This document shows positions 44,266 through 54,738 of a stretch of 64,000 nucleotides of DNA, in pieces. This stretch comes from Streptococcaceae bacterium ESL0687 (lineage in GTDB: Bacteria > Bacillota > Bacilli > Lactobacillales > Streptococcaceae): positions 1,383,501 to 1,447,500 of the forward strand of contig CP113940.1 in NCBI GenBank assembly GCA_029392475.1. Reading direction: 5' to 3'. Each line of letters starts with the position of its first letter. The first letter of the stretch is position 1. Both the position numbers and the translations under genes were made by a program. The notes beneath the pieces are model-generated. The model made no database searches. It had not been told where the DNA came from and saw only the letters and a list, made by a program, of their open reading frames with translations.

Positions 44266-46857
44266 CTAAAGTAGACCCTTTAACTCCCAAAGAAAGTTCA
44301 TCGAATCCATTAGAGTCATGCTTGTTAAGTCGAGATTGCGGATTTTTTCAAGAATCTCCCCGTCAATTTGGGGATCAGTGAAAAGATCCAGCTGCTGAAC
44401 CCTTTCCTCAACCTTATTTTCTACTATATTATTTTCTGTTATCTGTTCTACTTGTAGCTTATACTGTGAGTCATTCTCTTTTGATTTCTCTTCTAAAGAA
44501 GCCAAAATACTCTCAGATCTTTCCAGTAAATCTTCCGGAAGTCCGGCAATCCTTGCCACATGAATTCCGTAGGACTTATCAGCTGGACCATCTTCAATCT
44601 TATGGAGGAAGGTAACTGTCCCATTTTCTTCAAGAGTTGAGACATGAACATTTTTTAAGGCTGTAAGGGTCTTTGAAAGTTCTGTTAACTCGTGATAGTG
44701 AGTGGCAAAAAGGGTCTTTGCATGGATATTACGGGCAATGTATTCAATGATTCCTTGGGCTAAAGCCATACCATCATAAGTCGCAGTCCCCCTCCCCAGT
44801 TCATCAAATAAGATCAAACTCCTACTTGTTGCCAGACGGATGGCATTATTAGCCTCCATCATCTCAACCATAAAGGTTGACTGACCTGAGGTCAGATCAT
44901 CACTTGCTCCAATTCTTGTAAAAATAGCATCGAACAGAGGTAAAACCGCTCTTTGAGCTGGTAGATATGAACCCATCTGAGCCATGATTACAGAAAGAGC
45001 CAACTGGCGCATGTAGGTCGATTTACCACTCATATTAGGACCTGTAATCAGCTGAATTTCAACGTCCTCAGATAAAATAATATCATTTGGTATATATTCC
45101 TGCCTGCCAAGAACCTTCTCAACAACTGGATGCCTTCCGCCTTCAAGAATCAGGTTTCGTCCTTCCTCAAGAATTTCTGGTCTTGAATATTGGTAGTTTT
45201 CTGCTACAAGGGCAAGTGAAAGGAGGCAATCAAGTTCACCCACAGCTCTTGATAAGGCCTGAATCCTTGGAATATAGGATTCAACTAAAGCTCTCAATTC
45301 TAAAAATAATTCATACTCATAGACTGATGATTTCTCCCTGGCTTCAATCATCCTTCCCTCAATTTTGGCCAATTCCTCACTACCAAAACGCTCAGAATTT
45401 TTAAGGGTTGCCTTCCTAAAGAAGTGTTCAGGAACTTGATCTAAATTACTGTTGGTAATGTGGAAATAGTAACCATCCTTACGGTTATAGTCAATTCTTA
45501 GGCCATTAATTCCTGAATTTTGCCGCTCGCGCAACTCAAGCTCTGAAATCCATGCTGTTCCGTCCCTTAAGGTAATCCGGTAGTCATCAAGTATATCATT
45601 GTAGCCGTCCTTAATAATCCCGCCTTCGGTTATAGACTTGGGTGCATCCTCAGAGATGCTGTTCCCTAGAAGTTTTCTTAGGTCTTGGATTTCATCAAAA
45701 GACCCAACCAAAGTATCTAAAACAGGACTTGCAATACTCTCTAAAATTCCTCTAATTCTTGGTACCTGCCTGAGGGTATTTAAAAGCTGCAGCAGATCTT
45801 GACCATGGGCCTTACCAAAGGAAATCTTACTGGATAGTCTTTCAATATCATAAACTCCTTTTAGGGCCTCTAAAAGATCAGCCCTTTCAAAGAAGTTATC
45901 AAGAAAGACTTGAATCAGATCCTGCCTCCGTCTAATCTTATGGGCCTGAATGAGGGGACGCTCAATCCATGAACGCATCATCCTGGTTCCCATGGCAGTC
46001 TTCGTTTCATCCAAAAGACCAAATAGGCTCCCTTGTTTTTTACCTGTCTTAAAATTAGCTGTAAGTTCAAGGGAACGCTTGGTGGCATAATCCATTTTTA
46101 AAAAGTCGGTTAACTCATAGGTTCTAAGTTCCTGCAAGTGACTTAGACTTCTTTTCTGGGTCTCTTTAACATAAGTAAGAAGTTTTGCGGCAACACTTTT
46201 TTCAAGGGAGCTCAAGGAAGCCTGAATCAGGTCAGATTCCTCTGCAACAAAATCTGCTTCCTTTTGATAACTTACTAGAATATTAAGTTTTACCTTGATT
46301 AAATCAAGGTCTGCCTCATCTGCCTCATAACCCAAAATAATTTCCTTGGTCTGAAGGCTTGCGGCTTCATTTAAGACATCTAAAAAATCAGCAATCTTTG
46401 TTACGTAAAACTCACCTGTCGCAAGATCAATATAAGAAAAGCCATATGATTCTCCGTCATAGTCAACAGCAGTTAGATAGTTATTGGTCTTGTCACCATT
46501 TAGACTATCAACGGCTGTACCAGGAGTTACAACCTGTACTACCTCCCTTTTGACCACACCCTTAGCTGTTTTGGGATCCTCCACCTGTTCGGCAATGGCC
46601 ACCTTGTAGCCCAAATCAACTAGGATATCAATGTACTGCTGGGCACTGTGGTAGGGCATTCCAGCCATGGGGATGGGATTTTTAGCATTTTTATTCCTGC
46701 TCGTTAATGTTAGTTCTAAAATTTGAGCAGCTCGGACTGCATCCTCATAAAAAAGCTCATAAAAATCACCCATCCTAAATAAAAGTAAGGCATCTGAATA
46801 ATCTGCCTTAATATTTAGATACTGCTGCATTCCTGGTGATATTTTTTCCTCTGCCAT
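44266..46857 (-). CDS. mutS: DNA mismatch repair protein MutS
   Basis: MutS recognises mismatches and small loops. The 863-residue protein begins with the mismatch-recognition domain ([27 protein letters not shown], with the Phe-x-Glu-type YELF region), followed by connector, lever and clamp. The ATPase has Walker [10 protein letters not shown] (about 610) and Walker [12 protein letters not shown] (about 685), then a helix-turn-helix segment. mutL follows after a terminator-promoter overlap. The RicA-like gene and argR lie upstream on the same strand. Confidence 0.97.
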   Translation of the reverse strand: MAEEKISPGMQQYLNIKADYSDALLLFRMGDFYELFYEDAVRAAQILELTLTSRNKNAKNPIPMAGMPYHSAQQYIDILVDLGYKVAIAEQVEDPKTAKGVVKREVVQVVTPGTAVDSLNGDKTNNYLTAVDYDGESYGFSYIDLATGEFYVTKIADFLDVLNEAASLQTKEIILGYEADEADLDLIKVKLNILVSYQKEADFVAEESDLIQASLSSLEKSVAAKLLTYVKETQKRSLSHLQELRTYELTDFLKMDYATKRSLELTANFKTGKKQGSLFGLLDETKTAMGTRMMRSWIERPLIQAHKIRRRQDLIQVFLDNFFERADLLEALKGVYDIERLSSKISFGKAHGQDLLQLLNTLRQVPRIRGILESIASPVLDTLVGSFDEIQDLRKLLGNSISEDAPKSITEGGIIKDGYNDILDDYRITLRDGTAWISELELRERQNSGINGLRIDYNRKDGYYFHITNSNLDQVPEHFFRKATLKNSERFGSEELAKIEGRMIEAREKSSVYEYELFLELRALVESYIPRIQALSRAVGELDCLLSLALVAENYQYSRPEILEEGRNLILEGGRHPVVEKVLGRQEYIPNDIILSEDVEIQLITGPNMSGKSTYMRQLALSVIMAQMGSYLPAQRAVLPLFDAIFTRIGASDDLTSGQSTFMVEMMEANNAIRLATSRSLILFDELGRGTATYDGMALAQGIIEYIARNIHAKTLFATHYHELTELSKTLTALKNVHVSTLEENGTVTFLHKIEDGPADKSYGIHVARIAGLPEDLLERSESILASLEEKSKENDSQYKLQVEQITENNIVENKVEERVQQLDLFTDPQIDGEILEKIRNLDLTSMTLMDSMNFLWELKGLL

Positions 46858-46893
46858 TTTCTTACCTTCCTTAATTTAAGGACCTATCTATTC

Positions 46894-47265
46894 TTATTTC
46901 TCTTTGTCAGTTGCCTGTTTCAAACCCTCATTAATCTTTCTTTCAAGCTCCCCTGAAATATAATCCAAAAGATCACTAACATCTAAAAGTTTAGCACGAT
47001 ACTGCCTTATCAGCAGGTCCTTATTTAAATCTTCTTCAATTTCAGTCGCCCTTTGGAGGGTTTCTTCATAGGCCCGATTTTTTTCAATCTTTTTAAAAAG
47101 AACTGCCTCCTTCTGGAGGTCCTTCATTTCTTTTTCCTTTTGCCAGATGACCGGGTTTTCCTTAATCTTTCCTTCAAGTTCCTTAAAATCACGCACATAG
47201 TCAAGTTCAGCTAGGCTATTCTGTAATTCCTTGAGAGCTTCTTCATAAGCCTTATTATTCTTCAT
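46894..47265 (-). CDS. YlbF/YmcA (RicA-like) family protein
   Basis: The 123-residue, almost wholly helical and highly charged protein matches the YlbF/YmcA group, which in Bacillus forms the RicAFT complex that affects RNase Y processing and development. Here a similar link to RNA processing is inferred only from family. No iron-sulfur cysteines are present. It overlaps argR by 11 bases and lies 36 nt upstream of mutS. Confidence 0.75.
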   Translation of the reverse strand: MKNNKAYEEALKELQNSLAELDYVRDFKELEGKIKENPVIWQKEKEMKDLQKEAVLFKKIEKNRAYEETLQRATEIEEDLNKDLLIRQYRAKLLDVSDLLDYISGELERKINEGLKQATDKEK

Positions 47266-47710
47266 AAGAAATAGCCCTATTTACCTCAGCATAAAGATTT
47301 TCAGCGTCTTCAATACTTGCGCAAGTTACTAGAAGAGTATCAGCTCCTGCAAGAGTTCCTAAAATTCCTTCATGATTTGATTCATCCAAAATATTAGCTA
47401 AAATATCAGCTTCTGAAAGTCTGGTATGAATTACTACCATGAACATAACACTTGAAACCTTTAAAACATGATTGCGAAAACTTTGATCAAGCCCTTCAAA
47501 AGGACTAAGTTCCCCGTCAAGTAAAGTATAAAACGATCCAGAAGAGGATCTATTTTTAATAATTCCAAGTTCTCTAATATCGCGTGACAATGTAGCCTGA
47601 GTAGTGCTTGCCCCGTTTTCTGCCAGAAGTCTACTAAGACCTTCCTGGGTTTCAATTTTATTTTCTCTTATTAATTTCTTAATAAGTTTATGTCTATCAT
47701 TCTTCTTCAT
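47255..47710 (-). CDS. argR: Arginine repressor family regulator
   Basis: ArgR-type proteins sense arginine and control its synthesis or catabolism. The protein (151 aa from 47710) has an N-terminal winged helix (STTQATLSRDIRELGIIK, about 36-53) and a C-terminal arginine-binding/hexamer domain with GTLAGADTLLVTC. Lactococci have two regulators, ArgR and AhrC; which this is cannot be settled here. The ATG at 47710 has no ribosome site, but TATAAT ends seven bases upstream, so the mRNA is probably leaderless. It is divergent from argS. Confidence 0.9.
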   Translation of the reverse strand: MKKNDRHKLIKKLIRENKIETQEGLSRLLAENGASTTQATLSRDIRELGIIKNRSSSGSFYTLLDGELSPFEGLDQSFRNHVLKVSSVMFMVVIHTRLSEADILANILDESNHEGILGTLAGADTLLVTCASIEDAENLYAEVNRAISYEE

Positions 47711-47717
47711 GCTAATA

Positions 47718-47723
47718 ATTATA
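47718..47723 (-). promoter_or_regulatory. -10 box predicting leaderless argR mRNA
   Basis: TATAAT on the minus strand, seven bases before the chosen ATG; the -35 position reads TTTATA. No TG extension. Confidence 0.4.
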
Positions 47724-47910
47724 CTAAAATTTATCATTTTTATAAATATAGGACACTTATCATTATCTGACTCAACTACAGTTTAAAAAAATTATCCAAT
47801 CCTATCAAATGATTTTCAAGACTTTAGTATTGTAAGGCATTAATGCACCTTTTCATCCACTTTAACAAATCCCTTACAAATGGTGAAAAGGTTAAATGAA
47901 AAACAACTTT

Positions 47911-47920
47911 ATGTTATAAT
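47911..47920 (+). promoter_or_regulatory. Extended -10 promoter of argS
   Basis: TGT-TATAAT at 47912-47920, then 34 nt to the ATG with AGGAGA. An inverted repeat CCTTTTCA/TGAAAAGG (about 47851-47891) lies upstream and could be an operator. Confidence 0.5.
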
Positions 47921-47954
47921 ATTCAGAGCTAAACAAATAAAATAGGAGACCCTA

Positions 47955-49646
47955 ATGGACGATAAAAAACTAGTTGCTGGAAAAATTTTTGCAGCTCTTG
48001 ATGGAGCCCTTGAGCTTCAAGATATCGAGAACCTACTCGAAAAACCAAAAAACTCTGACATGGGAGACATCGCCTTCCCTGCCTTCACCCTGGCTAAGTC
48101 TCTACGGAAGGCCCCACAAATGATCGCAGCTGACCTTGCTGAATCAATCGACAAAGACGGACTTGAAAAAGTTGTCGCGATGGGACCATACCTTAACTTC
48201 TTCCTGGACAAGAACGCTGTTTCAACTAAGGTCCTTGACGAAGTTGTAGCACGTAGTGACCACTATGCCGACCAAAATATCGGTGAAGGTGCGAACGTTG
48301 CCATCGACATGTCTAGCCCAAATATCGCAAAACCTTTCTCAATTGGACACCTGCGTTCAACTGTAATCGGGGACGCTCTAGCTAACATCTACAAGAAAAT
48401 TGGCTACAACCCAATCAAGATCAACCACCTGGGAGACTGGGGTAAACAGTTTGGGATGCTGATTGTTGCCTACAAGAAATACGGGAACGAAGAGGCTGTT
48501 AAGGCTCACCCAATCGACGAACTATTAAAACTTTACGTCCGCATCAATGAAGAGGCCGACACTGATCCAACAGTTGACGAGGAAGCTCGCGCCTGGTTCA
48601 GAAAGCTTGAGGATGGTGACGAGGAAGCTCTTAGCCTTTGGAAATGGTTCCGTGACGAGTCGCTTGAAGAGTTCAACCGCCTGTATGAAAAAATGGGAGT
48701 TGAGTTCGACTCATACAACGGTGAAGCCTTCTACAATGACAAGATGGATGAAATCGTAAACCTGCTTGAAGACAAAGGACTGCTTCAGGAATCTCAAGGG
48801 GCTACAATTGTTGACCTTGAAGAATACGGCCTAAATCCAGCCCTTATCAAGAAGTCTGACGGTGCTACTCTTTACATCACCCGTGACCTTGCTGCTGCCA
48901 AATTCCGTAAGGACAACTACGACTTTGCTAAATCTATCTACGTGGTAGGTGGAGAACAGGCTGCCCACTTCAAACAACTTAAGGCTGTTCTTACTGAAAT
49001 GGGATTTGACTGGGCAAACGACGTTGAACACGTGCCATTTGGTCTAGTAACCCGTGAAGGTAAAAAACTTTCTACCCGTAAAGGTAACATTATCCGTCTT
49101 GAGCCTACAATGGACGAGGCTGTTGAACGTGCCCTAAAACAAATTGAGGCTAAAAATCCTAACCTTGCCAACAAGGAAAAAATTGCCCACCAGGTAGGTG
49201 TTGGTGCCGTTAAGTTCTTTGACCTTAAAAACGAACGTACAAATGGATATGACTTTAGCCTGGAAGACATGTTAAGCTTTGAGGGTGAAACTGGACCTTA
49301 TGTGCAGTACACTCACGCCCGCATCCAGTCAATCCTTAGAAAAGCTAACTACGTGGCTGATTCAACAGTTGTTGCAAACTTCGACGATGCTGAATCTTGG
49401 GAAATCATCAAGCTGATTCAAGAATTTCCAGCAGTTATCCACCGTGCAGCTGACCGTAATGAGCCTTCAGTTATTGCCAAATACGCAATCAACCTGGCCC
49501 AGGCCTTCAACAAATACTACGCCCACGTACGTATCCTTGAAGAAAATGATGGACTACAAGCTCGTTTGGCTTTAGCTGACTCAACAGCAACTGTAATCAA
49601 AGAAGCCCTCCGCCTACTAGGTGTTGAAGCTCCAGAAGAAATGTAA
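47955..49646 (+). CDS. argS: Arginyl-tRNA synthetase
   Basis: ArgRS charges tRNA-Arg using ATP. The 563-residue class I enzyme has an N-terminal tRNA D-loop domain (1-100), the HIGH-type motif FSIGHLRS (about 127-134), the KMSKS-like LSTRKGN (about 372) and the anticodon domain with C-terminal YAHVRI. It is divergent from argR, an order also known in streptococci. Its codon use looks different from neighbours, with many C-ending and CTG codons, suggesting strong expression bias or transfer. A terminator follows. Confidence 0.97.
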   Translation: MDDKKLVAGKIFAALDGALELQDIENLLEKPKNSDMGDIAFPAFTLAKSLRKAPQMIAADLAESIDKDGLEKVVAMGPYLNFFLDKNAVSTKVLDEVVARSDHYADQNIGEGANVAIDMSSPNIAKPFSIGHLRSTVIGDALANIYKKIGYNPIKINHLGDWGKQFGMLIVAYKKYGNEEAVKAHPIDELLKLYVRINEEADTDPTVDEEARAWFRKLEDGDEEALSLWKWFRDESLEEFNRLYEKMGVEFDSYNGEAFYNDKMDEIVNLLEDKGLLQESQGATIVDLEEYGLNPALIKKSDGATLYITRDLAAAKFRKDNYDFAKSIYVVGGEQAAHFKQLKAVLTEMGFDWANDVEHVPFGLVTREGKKLSTRKGNIIRLEPTMDEAVERALKQIEAKNPNLANKEKIAHQVGVGAVKFFDLKNERTNGYDFSLEDMLSFEGETGPYVQYTHARIQSILRKANYVADSTVVANFDDAESWEIIKLIQEFPAVIHRAADRNEPSVIAKYAINLAQAFNKYYAHVRILEENDGLQARLALADSTATVIKEALRLLGVEAPEEM

Positions 49647-49649
49647 TAA

Positions 49650-49676
49650 AAGAAAAAGCGCTGATGCGCTTTTTTT
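49650..49676 (+). terminator. Terminator of argS
   Basis: AAAAAGCGC/GCGCTTTTT hairpin with TGAT loop and T-run. Confidence 0.88.
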
Positions 49677-49714
49677 GTTTTTTTCCTTATAAATGTTTTT
49701 TCTACCTTTCTTTA

Positions 49715-49724
49715 GTGCTATAAT
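49715..49724 (+). promoter_or_regulatory. Extended -10 promoter of the 60-aa gene
   Basis: TGC-TATAAT just upstream of an AAAGGAGA ribosome site. Confidence 0.5.
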
Positions 49725-49744
49725 AAGCTCATAAAGGAGATAAA

Positions 49745-49927
49745 ATGAATAAAAAAGTATTTTTTCTAGTTCTTATTTTTTGGTTATTCCTAGAGGTCTT
49801 GGAATACTTGCTTCCAAGTACCTCTCCCTGGCTTAGTGGATTATCTTTTTGGATTCCCATCTTCTATGTGGCCTACTATCTTCTTCGTTATATTTATCTG
49901 TGGCTGAAGACTCCTGTCACCAAATAA
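49745..49927 (+). CDS. Small membrane protein, unknown function (60 aa)
   Basis: A 60-residue product rich in aromatic and aliphatic residues with two hydrophobic segments (about 5-22 and 30-52), a short P/S-rich turn and a basic C-terminus. It has its own promoter, an AAAGGAGA site seven bases before the ATG and a strong terminator behind, so it is very likely a true gene. The family is not recognised. Confidence 0.7.
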   Translation: MNKKVFFLVLIFWLFLEVLEYLLPSTSPWLSGLSFWIPIFYVAYYLLRYIYLWLKTPVTK

Positions 49928-49935
49928 AATAAAAT

Positions 49936-49968
49936 AAAAAAATACCTAACCGCGGCCAGGTATTTTTC
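49936..49968. terminator. Terminator between the 60-aa gene and rpsU
   Basis: AAAAATACCT/AGGTATTTTT stem with CCGCGG inside; serves convergent genes. Confidence 0.85.
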
Positions 49969-49985
49969 TCTAATTAGAAATCTAA

Positions 49986-50162
49986 TTAGAATTTTTTACG
50001 TTTACGAGCTGCTTCTGATTTACGTTTACGTTTTACAGAAGGTTTTTCGTAGTGCTCACGTTTGCGAGCTTCTTGAAGAGTTCCAGCTTTTGTTACAGAA
50101 CGTTTGAAACGACGAAGAGCATCATCAAGAGATTCATTTTTACGAACTACAGTTTTTGACAT
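49986..50162 (-). CDS. rpsU: 30S ribosomal protein S21
   Basis: S21 assists base pairing between the anti-Shine-Dalgarno region and mRNA in the 30S subunit. The 58 residues starting [21 protein letters not shown] are canonical, with a strongly basic C-terminal tail ([15 protein letters not shown]). The ATG at 50162 is preferred over one three codons upstream because of spacing from GGGGTG. It has its own promoter and terminator. Confidence 0.96.
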   Translation of the reverse strand: MSKTVVRKNESLDDALRRFKRSVTKAGTLQEARKREHYEKPSVKRKRKSEAARKRKKF

Positions 50163-50213
50163 ATTTTTCACCCCATTCCCGTTTCATTGTTATGCAAAGA
50201 AGCATACCAGATA

Positions 50214-50241
50214 ATTCTATCATAAATAGATATTCTGTCAA
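50214..50241 (-). promoter_or_regulatory. Strong promoter of rpsU
   Basis: Consensus TTGACA (50236-50241), 16-nt spacer, TGA-extended TAGAAT (50214-50219) on the minus strand. Confidence 0.75.
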
Positions 50242-50437
50242 CCCTTTAGGGAATTTATTTTATTTTTTAAATTCATTTCCCCAAATAAATCTTCTTTCTT
50301 TACATCCTTTACATATAACCGTAAATAAACTTGTAACCTTTCTTTACATGACTGAGGAAAACAAGGGCTAAAATCCTATAATTATTGAATCCATATCGTG
50401 ACAACTACCTGTAAATGATTTACTTAAATCTTTACAA

Positions 50438-50473
50438 AAGAAAAACCAGATTGCTCTGGTTTGATCTTTTTAT
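50438..50473 (-). terminator. Terminator of yebC
   Basis: AACCAGA/TCTGGTT hairpin followed by TTTCTTTT on the minus strand. Confidence 0.8.
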
Positions 50474-50478
50474 TAAAC

Positions 50479-51192
50479 TTATTCAGCCACGTTGTGGTAA
50501 ACTTTTTGAACGTCGTCGTCTTCTTCAAGAACTTCAACAAGTTTTTCGAAGATTTCAAGGTCTTCAGCTGAAAGTTCAACCTCAGTTTGAGGGATCATTT
50601 CAAGTTCACTTACTGAGAACTCTTCAACTCCGTTAGCTTTTAGGGCTTCCATAGCACGGTGGAAATCTTCTGGCTCAGTGTAGACGATGATTTGGTCGTC
50701 TTGAGCTTCAACGTCACGAACGTCGATGTCTTGATCAAGCAGGTATTCGAAGATTGCATCAGTGTCGTCACCCTTGAATCCAAGAACTCCAGTGTTGTCA
50801 AACATGTATGAAACGGCACCTGATGCACCCATGTTTCCGCCATTTTTACCAAAGGCAGTACGGATGTTTGCGGCGGTACGGTTTACATTGTTTGTAAGAG
50901 TGTCAACGATGATCATTGAACCATTTGGTCCAAATCCTTCATAACGTCCTTCAGTGAAGGTTTCGTCAGCCCCACCCTTAGCCTTGTCGATGGCACGGTC
51001 GATGATGTGTTTTGGCACCTGAGCCTGTTTAGCACGCTCAAGAACCAGGCGAAGCGCAGCATTTGCTTCTGGATCTGGATCACCTTGTTTGGCAGCCACG
51101 TAGATTTCTACACCAAATTTAGCGTAGACCTTACTAGTTGCTCCGTCTTTTGCTGTTTTCTTAGCGACAATATTTGCCCATTTACGTCCCAT
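50479..51192 (-). CDS. yebC: YebC/PmpR family regulator (YeeN-type)
   Basis: The 237-residue protein belongs to the YebC/TACO1 family, starting [18 protein letters not shown], which is the mark of the YeeN-type subgroup. Members were described as DNA-binding regulators and more recently as factors that help ribosomes at proline stretches. The three-domain length and acidic C-terminus fit. GAGGAGG precedes the ATG and a terminator follows. It appears monocistronic; precise role here is open. Confidence 0.93.
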   Translation of the reverse strand: MGRKWANIVAKKTAKDGATSKVYAKFGVEIYVAAKQGDPDPEANAALRLVLERAKQAQVPKHIIDRAIDKAKGGADETFTEGRYEGFGPNGSMIIVDTLTNNVNRTAANIRTAFGKNGGNMGASGAVSYMFDNTGVLGFKGDDTDAIFEYLLDQDIDVRDVEAQDDQIIVYTEPEDFHRAMEALKANGVEEFSVSELEMIPQTEVELSAEDLEIFEKLVEVLEEDDDVQKVYHNVAE

Positions 51193-51257
51193 TGTGGACC
51201 TCCTCTGTTAATTTCCTACATATTTTACCATAAATTTACTAACTATTAAATTATATC

Positions 51258-52376
51258 TTAAGCTTTGATATAAGGGATACGGCCATAATTTTGCTCAAAA
51301 ATTCCAGGATCTCCAAGCCTATAAATATCATCTGCTCTTTGGCTCAAAGGATCCCACGGATCTTTTCCGATTCGAGAAATAAATTTAACCTGATCCTTTA
51401 ATTCCTTAACATGACTTCGACCTCTATTACTCATGGCTAAAATTCTAACTCCCTGAGTTTTTTTCAAGGAATCAAAGTCTGTCTTTTTAATATCAAGTAA
51501 AACATAGGTTAAAAGTCTTCTTACTCGGGCCTTGGTATAGCGTTTGGTATGAACCTTATTGACTAAATCATCAAAATCACTAGCCTTCCGGCTAGCAGCC
51601 TTAATCCTAACCTCAAGCTCTTCATTCATTTGAAAAATCGAACTAAGATTAGTTGAAATAATCTTATATTTCAAAAGTTGATAAAAGTTCTTCCAACTAA
51701 CTGCTGGTTTATGCTGAAGAAGGTCATAACTTTCAGTAGGAAGAAATGATGCCACCTCTTCATTCTTTTCAAGTCCCTGCCTAATAGCAGTAGCACTAGC
51801 AAAATCACCTACAAGCTCTTGTGAGTGAAAGGCTTGACCCTGTCTTTTTATCCCGTTCATCCTTATAGATGGTTTATATTTAGCTATTCCCTTTAAGTAA
51901 GCAAGAGCCAAAACATGATTAGGGGAATCCCCGCTAAAACTTATCCCTGTAAATTCAGACCACATGGCCTGAGTCTTTTCAGGATAAGACATACTCTTTG
52001 GTAATTCAGCCAAATAAGCATCCATCTGAGGTTTTTGGTTGCGGTAAATCTCAAGAACCTGGTCATAGTCAATGTCAGATTCTGTTCCAAAAACAAGATT
52101 ATCAATCCCCACCCTAGCTAGCAGTTCAAGAGAGCCGTCAGCAAAAAAGTCAGCCCCCTGAACACTTGAAAGAACAGGAAGTTCTAGGACCAGATCAGCA
52201 CCACAAAGAACTGCCATTTGAGCTCTAGTCCACTTATCAATAACTGCTGGTTCCCCTCTTTGGAGCCAGTTGCCACTCATGACAACAATCTTTGTTCCCT
52301 CTGCCTGGTCTAAAAGGTACTTATGACCATTATGAAAGGGATTAAACTCAGCTACAATACCTGTAATAGTTGCCAT
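51258..52376 (-). CDS. tmcAL: tRNA(Met) cytidine acetate ligase
   Basis: TmcAL acetylates the wobble cytidine of elongator tRNA-Met using acetate and ATP. The 372-residue protein has the nucleotidyltransferase motif FNPFHNGH at residues 11-18, then MSGNWLQRGEPA and the GDSPNHVLALAYL segment. It was long called YlbM or a nucleotidyltransferase of unknown role. It closes the yqeH operon, five nt after yqeM, with no strong ribosome site of its own, so coupling is likely. Confidence 0.9.
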   Translation of the reverse strand: MATITGIVAEFNPFHNGHKYLLDQAEGTKIVVMSGNWLQRGEPAVIDKWTRAQMAVLCGADLVLELPVLSSVQGADFFADGSLELLARVGIDNLVFGTESDIDYDQVLEIYRNQKPQMDAYLAELPKSMSYPEKTQAMWSEFTGISFSGDSPNHVLALAYLKGIAKYKPSIRMNGIKRQGQAFHSQELVGDFASATAIRQGLEKNEEVASFLPTESYDLLQHKPAVSWKNFYQLLKYKIISTNLSSIFQMNEELEVRIKAASRKASDFDDLVNKVHTKRYTKARVRRLLTYVLLDIKKTDFDSLKKTQGVRILAMSNRGRSHVKELKDQVKFISRIGKDPWDPLSQRADDIYRLGDPGIFEQNYGRIPYIKA

Positions 52377-52381
52377 AAATT

Positions 52382-53119
52382 CTATTTTTTACACACGAAA
52401 AACCAGCGTGCGCTGTCTTCTTTAGGTTGTTCATCTTCAAAGTCTGCATAAACCTCAACTGATGAAAAACCTGCATTTTCTAGCATAATTTGATAGTTGT
52501 AGATAGTATAAGTTCTCTCATCATGAATTTCATCTCTACGGATAAATTTTCCGTCTTCTTCGTCTTTTACAAAAAAGGTTAATTCATGGGTAATTGAATG
52601 CTCATGAAGTCCCGGATAGCTATCCCAGACAAAGGCAAAGTCTTCATCATTTTCATGGTAGCTGTAGCCAGGGAAGACCTGATCAATTTGATGGGTCGAA
52701 TGAACATCAAAAATAAAGGTTCCTTCATCATTTAGGCTTGAATAAACTTCATCAAAAACCTTTTGAACTTCTTCCTGATTAGGCATGTAGCAAATCGAAT
52801 CCGAGTAGCAGGTAACTAAATCATAGGTATCAATTTGTCCCAAGTCCCGCATATCTCCTTCAATCCAAGCAACATCAAGATCTGCATCAACTGCTCTATT
52901 ATAAGCAATTGTAAGCATTTCTTCAGAAAAATCAAGGCCATAGACCTTGTATCCTTCTTCTGCAAATTTGAGGGAAAGTTTTCCAGTACCACAAGCTAAT
53001 TCAAGAATTTTTTTAGTATTTTTTGAAGCATGTCTGATTGAAAAATCATACCAAGCATCATAAAGACTATCATCCATGATGCTATCATAAACACGCGCAA
53101 AATCCTCGTAAATTGCCAT
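52382..53119 (-). CDS. yqeM: Class I SAM-dependent methyltransferase (YqeM-like)
   Basis: The 245-residue protein has the methyltransferase motif I ILELACGTGKLSLKFAE (about residues 39-54), motif II with GLDFSEEML and the YSDSICYM region. Substrate is unknown. It lies one base behind rsfS, in the order also known from Bacillus (yqeK, rsfS, yqeM), suggesting a link with ribosome or tRNA maturation. Confidence 0.88.
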   Translation of the reverse strand: MAIYEDFARVYDSIMDDSLYDAWYDFSIRHASKNTKKILELACGTGKLSLKFAEEGYKVYGLDFSEEMLTIAYNRAVDADLDVAWIEGDMRDLGQIDTYDLVTCYSDSICYMPNQEEVQKVFDEVYSSLNDEGTFIFDVHSTHQIDQVFPGYSYHENDEDFAFVWDSYPGLHEHSITHELTFFVKDEEDGKFIRRDEIHDERTYTIYNYQIMLENAGFSSVEVYADFEDEQPKEDSARWFFVCKK

Positions 53120-53120
53120 C

Positions 53121-53480
53121 TTAATCTAATCCAATCATTCCTGAAATATCAACTAAAGGTGCATCTGACCAAAGTTTTTCAAGATTGTAGAAGCTTCTTT
53201 CATCATGTGAGAAGACACTTACTACAACGTCAAGGAAGTCAATTAGCACCCAACCGCTATTTGGATTTCCTTCAATATGGTGGGCACGCATGCCAGCTTC
53301 TTCAGCCTTATCAACAATATTGTCAACGATAGCTCCGATTTGGCGAGTATTCATGGCTTCCATTACGATGAAGGCATCACTAACTCCACTGATTCCTTTC
53401 ATATCCATAACTACAATATCAAGGGCTTTTTTATCATCAGCAGCCTTGACAACTGTTTCAATAAGTTTATTTGTATTCAA
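53121..53480 (-). CDS. rsfS: Ribosome silencing factor RsfS
   Basis: RsfS binds L14 of the 50S subunit and blocks subunit joining during slow growth. The 119-residue protein has the family motifs DIVVMDMKGISGVSDAFIVMEAMNTRQ and HHIEGNPNSGWVLIDFLDVVVSVF. The start is a TTG at 53480 (MNTNKLIET) with GGAG spaced six bases before; another TTG at 53492 is less well placed. It lies between yqeK and yqeM in the operon. Confidence 0.92.
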   Translation of the reverse strand: MNTNKLIETVVKAADDKKALDIVVMDMKGISGVSDAFIVMEAMNTRQIGAIVDNIVDKAEEAGMRAHHIEGNPNSGWVLIDFLDVVVSVFSHDERSFYNLEKLWSDAPLVDISGMIGLD

Positions 53481-53531
53481 TTTATTCTCCAATATTTTCT
53501 ATATCTACATGCATGTCTTACTTATAAATAT

Positions 53532-54122
53532 CTACTTTAAGTAAGAAATATAAGCATTGTAGGTTTCAATTGTTTGCGGGTAAACCCGTATTTTTTTATT
53601 TAAAAGATGTTCTATCGTCTTTTGAGTTTCAAAGGCTACAGCCGCATCCAAATCTTTTTTAGCTAGTTTTCGTGCCTTATCAACACCAGGAAAATCCCTA
53701 TTTGGTTCAATATAATCAGCAACGTAAACAATCTTTGCAAGAGTGGTCATAGAACTTGAGCCAACAGTATGGACTCTGATTGCTTCAAGAATTTCAGGAT
53801 CCTTTAGTCCCAAGTCCTCTTTAATCTTATAGATTCCAACCACTCCATGCCAGACATTGTTTCCCCAATTCAAAAGGTCAGGATCCAATTCATACTTTTG
53901 AATAAGCTCCCTAAATTCCTCTTTGGGAAGCTCCTTGGCATAGTCATGAAGAAGGCCAGCAAGGGCTGCCTGATCCTCATCAACCCCGTAGATTTTAGCA
54001 AGTTTTCTTGCTGTTTCTTCAACTGATAAAACGTGCTTAAACCGGTGGTCACTCATTTGAGCCTTGATTTTTTCAAGGAGTTCCTTTCTTGTTAAACCAA
54101 GTTCAGAATAGTATTTAGTCAT
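53532..54122 (-). CDS. yqeK: HD-domain hydrolase YqeK, diadenosine tetraphosphatase
   Basis: YqeK hydrolyses diadenosine tetraphosphate to two ADP. The 196-residue protein has HxxxxH/HD motifs: [21 protein letters not shown] (about 65-72), WHGVVG and [12 protein letters not shown], characteristic of this HD group. It overlaps nadD by eight bases, an almost invariant pairing in Firmicutes. GGAGGG precedes the ATG. Confidence 0.93.
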   Translation of the reverse strand: MTKYYSELGLTRKELLEKIKAQMSDHRFKHVLSVEETARKLAKIYGVDEDQAALAGLLHDYAKELPKEEFRELIQKYELDPDLLNWGNNVWHGVVGIYKIKEDLGLKDPEILEAIRVHTVGSSSMTTLAKIVYVADYIEPNRDFPGVDKARKLAKKDLDAAVAFETQKTIEHLLNKKIRVYPQTIETYNAYISYLK

Positions 54123-54717
54123 ATAATCCCTCCTTCAAAATATAATCAAGAACAGAATTTGGCAGGAGGTAATTAGGTTTCATGCCCTCTTTAACATATT
54201 TTCTGATGGCACTTGATGAAATATCCATTGTAGGAAGATCAACCCAGATTAGAGGATAGCTAGTTCCAACCCTATATTTTGGCCTTTGTACCCCAACAAA
54301 TTGAACCATTTTTACAAGTTCATCGATTTTATAGAATTTATCTAGGTTACCAACCCTATCTCCACCTAGAATATAATAAAAATCAACATCTGGATTTTCT
54401 TCAATTAGCATTTTCACCAGATGATAGCTAGTAATTCCAGGATTTTGATGGGCATGAAGATCAATTCCTATATTATTCTGTTCAAATTCCAAAAGGGCCA
54501 ACTCAAGCATTCGCACCACATGATCTGATGAAGAATACTCCGGAAAAAGTAAGACCTTTTCTAAATTTAGGAACTGGCAGACCTGGTCAGCAATCAGCAA
54601 GTGCCCATTATGAACAGGATTAAAAAATCCTTCAAAAATTCCAATTTGTCTACGATTATTTTTTTCTTCCTGATAGGGTTTAACCTTTGTAAAAGGTGTC
54701 AATAATTCAAAGGGCAT
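54115..54717 (-). CDS. nadD: Nicotinate-nucleotide adenylyltransferase
   Basis: NadD joins NaMN and ATP to form deamido-NAD in NAD synthesis. The 200-residue protein has the nucleotidyltransferase motif [16 protein letters not shown] (about 26-41) and the C-terminal [10 protein letters not shown] motif near 165. The N-terminal 24 residues before the core are a lactic acid bacterial style extension. It is coupled to yqeK downstream and follows yhbY. Confidence 0.94.
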   Translation of the reverse strand: MPFELLTPFTKVKPYQEEKNNRRQIGIFEGFFNPVHNGHLLIADQVCQFLNLEKVLLFPEYSSSDHVVRMLELALLEFEQNNIGIDLHAHQNPGITSYHLVKMLIEENPDVDFYYILGGDRVGNLDKFYKIDELVKMVQFVGVQRPKYRVGTSYPLIWVDLPTMDISSSAIRKYVKEGMKPNYLLPNSVLDYILKEGLYD

Positions 54718-54738
54718 CTTCCTAGCCTACTTTCCTTC

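Larger units (their letters stand above)
50163..50478. other. Gap between rpsU and yebC
   Basis: This 316-nt region holds the rpsU promoter and the yebC terminator. The rest is AT-rich with repeated TTTACA/TGTAAA-like words but no reading frame or recognised RNA. Confidence 0.5.
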
